From contig CAAGLA010000046.1 of assembly GCA_900770655.1 (NCBI GenBank), forward strand, positions 1 to 28,538: DNA of 28,538 bases, given 5' to 3'. Each line of letters opens with the position of its first letter. Position 1 is the stretch's first letter. The stretch comes from Bacteroidaceae bacterium (GTDB lineage Bacteria > Bacteroidota > Bacteroidia > Bacteroidales > Bacteroidaceae). Shown piece after piece: positions 22,289 through 28,538 of the stretch. The notes below the pieces were generated by a model that had not been told where the DNA came from, did not search any database, and saw nothing but the letters and a program-made list of their open reading frames with translations. Both the position numbers and the translations under genes were made by a program.

Positions 22289-23641
22289 CTATTTTGTTGG
22301 TTTTAACTTAGGAATAATAATTTCCATTCCCTTGCACAAGTCGTCGGGCTTGGCAAGGTTATTATATTTAACAATGTATGGCCAAAGTTTCTTGTCGCCA
22401 AAGTATTTCAATGCAATCTTTGTCAAAGTCTCGTCTGCGGCAACAATGTGTGTTGTCAGCTCACCCGAAGAGATATACAATGTTGTGTCGGCAAGGGTAA
22501 TATCTCTAAGGCTGATAGCCGCCAGCTCCTCTGTCATCACAAATTCGTATGGTTCCTCTACAACCGGCTGAGCGGGAAGAACGGCCTCTTCGGCCGGGCC
22601 TTCTGTAGCCGGTGCCTTTTTTTTATCCTCAGCCGGCACTGTTGCTACTGTGGCTGCACTCTTTTCACTCTCTTTTTCGCCGCTGAAGAGCACAAAGCCA
22701 CCAATGGCCGCAACTGCAACAATGAGCAATATTATAAATGGCGCTTTGCTGCCTTTTTTCTCCTTTTCTTCCGGCGCGGTATTCACCTTTTGGGGTTCAC
22801 TTGTCGTGGTAACAGGCTTTGTAGTTTCCTCTTTGGTGGCAACGGGCTTTGTAGCTTCCTCTTCGGTAGCAACGGGCTTTTCTTCAACAGCAGGTTTTTC
22901 TTCTGTAATTTCTGTTTGTTGTGCGGGAATCGGCTCTGTTACCTCCTCTTTGGCGGGAACAGGTTCTGTTATGGCGTCGTCTTCTGTAACTGCCTCTTCC
23001 TCTATAGTTGGTGCTTCCTCTTTCATTGCCGGTTGGGGCGCAGAAACAGGCCTTGCAGTCTCCTGTTTAATGGCAATATCTTCTTTCTCTTCGGCAGGCA
23101 TCTCCTCTTCTATCACCGGTTGTGGTGCTGAAACGGGAACTGTAGCCTCCTCTTCGGCCGGCATTTCCTCCTCTATTTCTGTTATGGGCGTGGAGAATGG
23201 TTCTTCAACAACAGCCGGTATTACCTCCTCAACTTCGGCTTGGGGTACTTCGGGCTCTTCAGCTGTCAAAGCTTCGGGGTCGTTGTCGTAATCTATCCTC
23301 TCCTCCTCTTCTTGGTAGGAGTCGTCGACCTCAACAGGCTCAAACATTGCGAAAGGCTGGTTCACACTCTCTTTCAATGATTCTGCGGGTGTGAATGTTA
23401 GTTTCTTGTGTCCTCTTATCTCGAATTTCTCACCGGTGTTCACATTTACGCTGCTACGGCTTGCAACATCGGCTATCTTGAACGTGCCAAGACCGTTTAT
23501 TTTTACAATGCCTTCTTTTTCAAGACCTTCGATAATTAGGTCGAATACGGCTTTGGTAAACGTTTCGGCCTTGTTCCCCGATATGTTAGCCTTCTGTGCA
23601 AAGAGAGCACTAAGGTCGGAATGGTTCAGTTTTGCATCCAT
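22289..23641 (-). CDS. HU-family DNA-binding protein fused to membrane segment and LysM domain
   Basis: A 450-aa chimera. Residues 1-92 are an HU/IHF fold (LSALFAQKANISGNKAETFTKAVFDLI, then INGLGTFK and the arm region GEKFEIRGHKKLTFTPAESLKE). Residues about 95-295 are a Glu/Pro/Ala/Thr-rich linker with recurring EEEMPAEE and VSAPQP blocks. A single membrane segment (about 300-318, PFIILLIVAVAAIGGFVLF) preceded by KEKKGSK predicts N-inside topology. Residues about 395-447 are a LysM domain (HIVAADETLTKIALKYFGDKKLWPYIVKYNN...GMEIIIPK), which binds glycan in peptidoglycan. If topology holds, HU is cytosolic and LysM periplasmic, so one chain could connect the nucleoid to the wall. HU proteins with a C-terminal SPOR or LysM part are known in Bacteroidota; function is not settled. 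It starts 10 nt after the small HU gene. Confidence 0.9.
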   Translation of the reverse strand: MDAKLNHSDLSALFAQKANISGNKAETFTKAVFDLIIEGLEKEGIVKINGLGTFKIADVASRSSVNVNTGEKFEIRGHKKLTFTPAESLKESVNQPFAMFEPVEVDDSYQEEEERIDYDNDPEALTAEEPEVPQAEVEEVIPAVVEEPFSTPITEIEEEMPAEEEATVPVSAPQPVIEEEMPAEEKEDIAIKQETARPVSAPQPAMKEEAPTIEEEAVTEDDAITEPVPAKEEVTEPIPAQQTEITEEKPAVEEKPVATEEEATKPVATKEETTKPVTTTSEPQKVNTAPEEKEKKGSKAPFIILLIVAVAAIGGFVLFSGEKESEKSAATVATVPAEDKKKAPATEGPAEEAVLPAQPVVEEPYEFVMTEELAAISLRDITLADTTLYISSGELTTHIVAADETLTKIALKYFGDKKLWPYIVKYNNLAKPDDLCKGMEIIIPKLKPTK

Positions 23642-23651
23642 AATACCCCTT

Positions 23652-23924
23652 TTATTTGAATTTCTCTTTCAACTTGTTGCTCGGACGGAATGCCGGCACA
23701 ACCTTTGGCGGCACAAGGAATCTCTGTCCGGTCTTCGGGTTTACCGAAAGCCTCTCCTTGCGCATCTTTACTTCGAGCACGCCAAACCCTGAAATGTTGA
23801 GTTGGTCATTATCTTTCAGACGCTCAGTTATTACATCTACAAAGGTCTCGACATTCGTAACGATGTCGGCTGGAGAAATGCCGCATCGCTTGGCAAGTTT
23901 TGTTATGAACTCCTTGTTATTCAT
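23652..23924 (-). CDS. HU-family DNA-binding protein
   Basis: A 90-aa HU/IHF-type protein that dimerises and bends DNA. The N-terminal helices (NNKEFITKLAKRCGISPADIVTNVETFVDVITERLKD) precede ISGFGVLEVKMRKERLSVNPKTGQ, the beta-arm core with the conserved GFG and NPKTG, and FRPSNKLKEKF at the end. It lies between rimO (26-nt gap) and the HU/LysM gene (10-nt gap), so the two HU genes are probably co-transcribed and could heterodimerise. Confidence 0.94.
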   Translation of the reverse strand: MNNKEFITKLAKRCGISPADIVTNVETFVDVITERLKDNDQLNISGFGVLEVKMRKERLSVNPKTGQRFLVPPKVVPAFRPSNKLKEKFK

Positions 23925-23950
23925 AGTATCTGATTATTTGTTTTTCCGTT

Positions 23951-25249
23951 TCACACTATTGTTCCCATCAGGTCGAACTCTGTAGCGTCTGTTATGCGCA
24001 CGTCATAGAATTCACCAATCCTTAAATCCCTTTCGCTTGTGTGTATGAGAACTTCCGTATCAACGTCGGGCGAGTCGAATTCTGTGCGCCCAATGTAATA
24101 GTCACCTTCAATACGGTCTATTATGGTTCGGAAACTCTTTCCAATCTTCTCTTCGTTAAGGCAGGTGGAAATTCTCTGCTGTACCTGCATAAGCCTGTCG
24201 AGGCGTTCCTGTTTTTTCTTGCGCGAAATGCTGTCACGGTAGTTTTCGGCTGCGTATGTGCCCTCCTCTTCGCAATATGCAAAAGCGCCCAAGCGGTCGA
24301 ATTTTGCCCACTTGACAAATTCTATCAGTTCCTCGAACTCCTTGTCGTTCTCGCCGGGGAAACCAACCATCATTGTTGTTCTAAGGCATATCCCGGGTAC
24401 TTCGCTGCGCAGGCGTTCCACAAGAGCGTATGTATCTTCCTTCGTTACGTTGCGCTGCATTTTCTTCAGTATCTTTGTACTTACGTGCTGCAGTGCTATA
24501 TCGAGGTATTTGCATACATTCTTTCTCTCACGCATAACACGCAGAAGCTCTGTGGGGAAGTTTGTCGGGTAAGCATAGTGCAGCCTTATCCACTCCACGC
24601 CCTCTACGTCGGAAATTTTCTCTACAAGTTCCGCAATACTCTGTTTCTTGTATAGGTCTACTCCGTAGAAGGTAAGTTCCTGAGCTATTATCTGGAACTC
24701 CTTTACCCCCTTCGACACAAGGTATTTCACCTCGTCTACAATCTCTTCGACAGGGCGCGATTTATGTGCTCCTGTAATTATTGGAATGGCGCAATAGGCG
24801 CACCTGCGGCTGCACCCTTCCGAAATCTTGAGGTATGCATAGTGTCCGGGCGTTGTGAGCACTCTCTCATTTGCGAGTTCTGTGCGATAGCTATGTTTGA
24901 GTTCTTCAATAAGCCCGGTCCAGTTGAATTTTCCATAGAACTTGTCTACTTGTGTAATCTCTTCGCGCAGTTCGCTGAGGTAACGTTCCGACAGGCACCC
25001 CATTACATAGAGTCTCTTCAGGCTGCCCTCTTCCTTGCGGCGACAAAAGTCGAGAATCATATTTATAGACTCCTGTTTAGCGTCGCCAATGAAACCGCAA
25101 GTGTTTATAACAGCTATCTCGCCACAAGGGTTGTCGCTGTCGTGTGTAACGTCGTACCCGCACTCCTGCAGTTGTCTCATAAGATGTTCCGAATCGACAA
25201 GATTCTTTGAACACCCCATTGTTATTATATCAATACAAGTTTTTTTCAT
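23951..25249 (-). CDS. rimO: Ribosomal protein S12 methylthiotransferase
   Basis: RimO is a radical-SAM enzyme that adds a methylthio group to Asp of ribosomal protein S12. The 432-aa protein has the N-terminal UPF0004 cluster ligands Cys13, Cys51 and Cys85 (TMGCSKN, INTCGFIGD, MGCLSER) and the SAM-cluster motif C146-x3-C150-x2-C153 (GCSRRCAYC). A TRAM domain forms the C-terminus (ending FDLMGTIV). The TMGCSKN and VDSE opening distinguishes RimO from MiaB. It starts 2 nt after the ftsY stop. Confidence 0.95.
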   Translation of the reverse strand: MKKTCIDIITMGCSKNLVDSEHLMRQLQECGYDVTHDSDNPCGEIAVINTCGFIGDAKQESINMILDFCRRKEEGSLKRLYVMGCLSERYLSELREEITQVDKFYGKFNWTGLIEELKHSYRTELANERVLTTPGHYAYLKISEGCSRRCAYCAIPIITGAHKSRPVEEIVDEVKYLVSKGVKEFQIIAQELTFYGVDLYKKQSIAELVEKISDVEGVEWIRLHYAYPTNFPTELLRVMRERKNVCKYLDIALQHVSTKILKKMQRNVTKEDTYALVERLRSEVPGICLRTTMMVGFPGENDKEFEELIEFVKWAKFDRLGAFAYCEEEGTYAAENYRDSISRKKKQERLDRLMQVQQRISTCLNEEKIGKSFRTIIDRIEGDYYIGRTEFDSPDVDTEVLIHTSERDLRIGEFYDVRITDATEFDLMGTIV

Positions 25250-25251
25250 CT

Positions 25252-26205
25252 TTATCCGAACAGAGAATCGACGAATTCCTCACGATTGAATACCTGAAGG
25301 TGGTCTATACCCTCTCCCAGTCCAATATATTTTACGGGAATCTTGAATTGGTCGCTAATGCCTATGACTACACCGCCTTTGGCTGTTCCGTCGAGCTTTG
25401 TAATGGCAAGCGACGACACTTCTGTGGCTTTGGTGAACTGCTTGGCCTGCTCGAATGCATTCTGGCCTGTTGAGCCGTCGAGCACCAGCATAACATCGTG
25501 CGGAGCGTCGGGAACAACCTTCTTCATTACGTTCTTGATCTTGGTGAGCTCGTTCATAAGGCCCACCTTGTTGTGAAGACGGCCGGCAGTGTCAATAATC
25601 ACAATATCGGCATTGTTGGCAACTGCCGAAGAGAGCGTGTCGAACGCCACCGATGCCGGGTCGGAACCCATACCCTGCTTAATCACCGGAACATCGGCAC
25701 GGTGCCCCCACTCTACAAGCTGCTCGACAGCTGCGGCGCGGAATGTGTCGGCAGCGCCCAGATACACCTTCTTGCCAGCCTTCTTGAACTGGTATGCAAG
25801 CTTGCCTATAGTGGTTGTCTTACCCACTCCGTTAACGCCAACTACCATAATGACGTACGGTGTGCCGCTGGTCGACGGTATATCGAAAGAGCCTGTGTCG
25901 CCGGTGTTGTTTTCCATAAGCAACTGTGCTATTTCGTCTTTCAGCAGGCGGTTAAGCTCGGCGGTATTCATAAATTTGTCGCGTGCAGCACGTTTCTGTA
26001 CGCGGTCTATTATCTTGAGCGTAGTCTCAACACCTACGTCCGATGTAACCAACACCTCTTCGAGGTTGTCGAGCACCTCGTCATCTATTTCGCTCTTGCC
26101 GGCAATGGCACGGGCTATTTTACTGAATACACTCTGTTTGGTCTTTGATAGACCATTGTCGAGAACCTCTTTCTTCTCTTTTGTAAAAAAACTGAATATT
26201 CCCAT
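25252..26205 (-). CDS. ftsY: Signal recognition particle receptor FtsY
   Basis: FtsY is the SRP receptor GTPase at the inner membrane. The 317-aa protein has a short N domain and no acidic A domain; it starts MGIFSFFTKEKKE, with a basic amphipathic start. The G domain has the P-loop GVNGVGKT (123-130), DTAGR (205-209), TKLDGTAKGG (269 on) and the SRP-type insertion (AADTFRAAAVEQL). It lies 40 nt after lepA and 2 nt before rimO, so the three genes are probably one transcript. Confidence 0.96.
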   Translation of the reverse strand: MGIFSFFTKEKKEVLDNGLSKTKQSVFSKIARAIAGKSEIDDEVLDNLEEVLVTSDVGVETTLKIIDRVQKRAARDKFMNTAELNRLLKDEIAQLLMENNTGDTGSFDIPSTSGTPYVIMVVGVNGVGKTTTIGKLAYQFKKAGKKVYLGAADTFRAAAVEQLVEWGHRADVPVIKQGMGSDPASVAFDTLSSAVANNADIVIIDTAGRLHNKVGLMNELTKIKNVMKKVVPDAPHDVMLVLDGSTGQNAFEQAKQFTKATEVSSLAITKLDGTAKGGVVIGISDQFKIPVKYIGLGEGIDHLQVFNREEFVDSLFG

Positions 26206-26245
26206 ATTCCTTCAATTAAAATCCTGTTTCCTTTTTCTTAGCTTG

Positions 26246-28027
26246 TCAGTCGAGCTTGAGCACAGCAAGGAAAGCCTTCTGTGGTACCTCTACATTTCCA
26301 ATCTGTTTCATACGTTTCTTTCCCTTCTTCTGCTTTTCGAGCAGTTTGCGCTTTCGCGACACGTCACCGCCGTAACACTTTGCGGTAACATCCTTGCGCA
26401 CCTGCTTGATTGTTTCGCGGGCGATAATCTTTGTACCTATCGCAGCCTGCAGGGCAATGTCGAACTGCTGTCTTGGTATGAGGTCGCGCAGTTTCTCGCA
26501 CATCTGGCGGCCAAGACCGTATGCGTTGTCAACGTGTGTGAGCGTCGATAGCGCGTCTACGGGCTCTCCGTTGAGCAGAATATCAAGCTTAATCAGTTTC
26601 GATGTCCTGAAACCTGCCGGGTGGTAGTCGAACGAGGCATATCCTTTGGATATACTCTTTAGCTTGTCGTAAAAATCTATCACAATCTCACCAAGCGGCA
26701 ATAGAAAACGTATGTCTACCCTGTTTCCGGTGATAAACTCCTGCCGCAGCAGCTCGCCTCTTTTCGAAAGGCAAAGTGTCATTATCGGGCCAATATATTC
26801 GGCGCGGGTAATTATGCTTGCATTTATATATGGCTCCTCAATGTGGTCAATAAGTGTCTGGTCGGGCATACCGCCGGGGTTATGCACTTCTTTTGCCTCG
26901 CCCTGCTTGTCGTACACCATATAAGACACGTTAGGAACAGTTGTAATTACGCTCATATCGAATTCGCGGTCGAGACGTTCCTGAACAATCTCCATATGCA
27001 GCAATCCCAAGAAACCGCAACGGAAACCGAAACCGAGCGCCGCCGAAGATTCGGGCGAGAATGTGAGTGACGCGTCGTTGAGCTGCAGCTTTTCGAGAGA
27101 AGCACGCAAGTCTTCGTAATCTTCGGCCTCTATAGGGTACACACCTGCAAAGACCATAGGCTTCACCTCTTCGAATCCCGAAATGGCGGCATCGCAAGGG
27201 CGTGCTATGTGAGTGATTGTATCGCCAACCTTCACCTCGCGCGAAGTCTTTATACCCGAAATAATATAGCCAACGTCACCGGTTCGCAGCTCCTGACGTG
27301 GCGAAAGTTCCATTTTCAGTACACCTATTTCGTCGGCATCATACTCTTTTCCTGTATTGAAGAACTTGACCTTGTCGCCTTTGCGCAGAACACCGTTGGT
27401 TATTTTAAAGTATGCTATAATTCCACGGAATGAGTTGAATACAGAGTCGAAGATTAGCGCCTGCAGCGGAGCCTCTTCGTTGCCTTTCGGTGCAGGGATT
27501 CTTTCCACCACAGCCTGCAGTATTTCATCTACACCCATACCTGTTTTACCCGAAGCCTCAATTATATCTTCCCTGTCGCAGCCTATGAGGTCGATTATTT
27601 CGTCTTTTACCTCTTCGGGCATTGCGTTTATCATATCGCACTTGTTTATCACAGGGATAATTTCCAGCCCTTGGTCAACTGCCATATAAAGGTTCGAAAT
27701 TGTCTGTGCCTGCACACCCTGTGTTGCATCTACAACAAGCAATGCACCCTCGCAGGCAGCAATGGAGCGCGAGACCTCGTACGAGAAGTCGACGTGTCCC
27801 GGAGTGTCAATGAGGTTAAGGGTATATGTTTCGCCTTTGTAGGCATATTCCATTTGAATGGCGTGGCTCTTGATTGTTATACCGCGCTCCTTTTCGAGGT
27901 CCATATTGTCGAGCATCTGTCCCTCGGTGATATTTATAGTCTTTGTGGTTTCCAACAGACGGTCGGCAAGTGTCGACTTACCGTGGTCGATGTGTGCGAT
28001 AATACAAAAATTTCTAATTTTTTCCAT
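26246..28027 (-). CDS. lepA: Elongation factor 4
   Basis: LepA/EF4 is a ribosome-associated GTPase that can back-translocate or assist 30S work. The protein is 593 aa from the chosen start MEKIRNFCIIAHIDHGKSTLADRLL, the family's canonical beginning; an upstream in-frame ATG (28072) would add 15 residues and is not needed. G motifs: AHIDHGKST (G1), DTPGHVDF (G3), and NKCDM in the G4 place. The C-terminal LepA domain ends KCYGGDVSRKRKLLEKQKKGKKRMKQ. It is the first gene of the ftsY-rimO-HU transcript. Confidence 0.96.
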   Translation of the reverse strand: MEKIRNFCIIAHIDHGKSTLADRLLETTKTINITEGQMLDNMDLEKERGITIKSHAIQMEYAYKGETYTLNLIDTPGHVDFSYEVSRSIAACEGALLVVDATQGVQAQTISNLYMAVDQGLEIIPVINKCDMINAMPEEVKDEIIDLIGCDREDIIEASGKTGMGVDEILQAVVERIPAPKGNEEAPLQALIFDSVFNSFRGIIAYFKITNGVLRKGDKVKFFNTGKEYDADEIGVLKMELSPRQELRTGDVGYIISGIKTSREVKVGDTITHIARPCDAAISGFEEVKPMVFAGVYPIEAEDYEDLRASLEKLQLNDASLTFSPESSAALGFGFRCGFLGLLHMEIVQERLDREFDMSVITTVPNVSYMVYDKQGEAKEVHNPGGMPDQTLIDHIEEPYINASIITRAEYIGPIMTLCLSKRGELLRQEFITGNRVDIRFLLPLGEIVIDFYDKLKSISKGYASFDYHPAGFRTSKLIKLDILLNGEPVDALSTLTHVDNAYGLGRQMCEKLRDLIPRQQFDIALQAAIGTKIIARETIKQVRKDVTAKCYGGDVSRKRKLLEKQKKGKKRMKQIGNVEVPQKAFLAVLKLD

Positions 28028-28538
28028 ACTCTGTCTATAGTGGCTCAGTCTTTTATCATTATTAGGCAACATTATTTGTGCCCCATATTTTTTGTTAAAA
28101 TATAATTAAATGCAAAATTACAATAAAAAATTATATATATAATAACAAGAAACGGAAAATTTGTCTTTCTGCCACCCTGCCTCTTTTGCGGTAATTTTGT
28201 AAAAATCTATTATTATAGCTTTTTTATGTAAATATTTTTTAAACAGAAAGGAGGGTTTGCAGTTTAATCCTTGTACAAAATACAGTATCCTTTACACTAT
28301 TAATATTTGTGTTGTAATTTATTGGAATATAAATTACAGTGAAGCAATGATTAAAGAATTTATTTACTATATATTTACGCAAGAATTGCATATTTTTTAC
28401 TTGAGTTTATGTAAATAAATATTTATATCACCAACATCACATTGTAAATAGCCGGCATTTTGGCTCAGTAGCAAAAAGGTGTGGATTTTTATGAGTACAA
28501 TGCAAAATTATTGCACTCACTTACCCGCACCCTTTATC
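28028..28538. other. AT-rich region upstream of lepA without a gene
   Basis: I see no credible ORF or RNA gene. It holds the lepA candidate promoter (28120-28113), an AT-rich inverted repeat with 10-bp arms (28313-28322 with 28329-28338) and, near the right edge, TAATTTTG on the minus strand (28510-28503), a possible -7 element without a matching -33. Otherwise I see nothing in it. Confidence 0.6.
28113..28120 (-). promoter_or_regulatory. Possible -7 element for the lepA operon
   Basis: TAATTTTG on the minus strand fits TAnnTTTG, about 85 nt before the lepA start at 28027. No -33 TTTG at 19 nt is visible; TTG at 28148-28146 is 25 nt away. Confidence 0.35.

Noticed and set aside
22448..23291. 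Long plus-strand open frames opposite the HU/LysM gene
   Set aside because: They are antisense to a well-supported gene with low-complexity codons; the composition (Cys/Phe- and Ser-rich) is the mirror of the Glu/Pro-rich linker.
28057..28068. A 12-nt match (CATTATTAGGCA) between 4-15 and 28057-28068
   Set aside because: Too short for a meaningful direct repeat or att pair; flanks do not match and one copy lies in the lepA leader.
28028..28072. LepA start at the upstream ATG (extra 15 residues)
   Set aside because: LepA proteins begin with the M-x-K-I-R-N-F motif at 28027; the upstream residues lack conservation that I recognise.

Overview
The window looks like a chromosomal segment from a member of the Bacteroidales (Bacteroidota), with no obvious phage, plasmid or CRISPR content. 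Evidence: promoters of the Bacteroides type (TTTG, about 19 nt, TAnnTTTG) rather than sigma-70 boxes; little Shine-Dalgarno sequence; a ribosomal protein S16 with a long Ala/Glu/Lys-rich tail; a complete Bat (Bacteroides aerotolerance) operon; several SPII lipoproteins, one with a charged CQKDPD start resembling the Bacteroidota surface-export signal; and a DUF4136 lipoprotein next to a small outer-membrane barrel. The genus cannot be fixed from the sequence alone.

Layout. 1-446: no protein gene, but a 38-bp perfect palindrome, a decayed direct repeat and a probable ~187-nt structured small RNA on the minus strand (promoter, rod-like fold, U-tract) that resembles 6S RNA in size and shape. 447-3119: a patatin-like lipase, a secreted thioredoxin-like protein and galE. 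3120-3504: the galE/rpsP divergent promoter region with a 33-bp-period direct repeat. 3505-7404 (plus strand): rpsP; a monocistronic lipoprotein S41 peptidase homologue that appears to have lost its catalytic Ser/Lys pair; then a three-gene envelope operon (NlpE-like lipoprotein, DUF4136 lipoprotein, beta-barrel). 7482-11032 (minus): a secreted M16 zinc peptidase and an unrecognised 213-aa protein. 11278-12864 (plus): threonine aldolase family enzyme and a ProX-type tRNA-editing deacylase.

12873-22161 (minus): the nine-gene block moxR, DUF58, a BatD/DUF4381-like membrane protein, batA, batB, batC, batD, batE and a PAP2 phosphatase, read in that order with mostly 9-78 nt gaps. A MoxR AAA+ ATPase is expected to act on the two membrane-anchored VWA proteins (BatA/BatB), with TPR, SH3 and Ig-like partners forming an envelope complex.

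22289-28027 (minus): lepA, ftsY, rimO, a small HU protein and a second, much larger HU protein that continues through an acidic linker and one membrane segment into a LysM peptidoglycan-binding domain. This last protein could physically join DNA to the cell wall. lepA, ftsY and rimO act in translation, membrane targeting and ribosome modification. 28028-28538 is AT-rich and shows no gene.

Most notable: the HU-membrane-LysM protein, the predicted inactive S41 lipoprotein, the 6S-like RNA, and the extended Bat operon with its repeat-encoded polyglutamine BatC tail.
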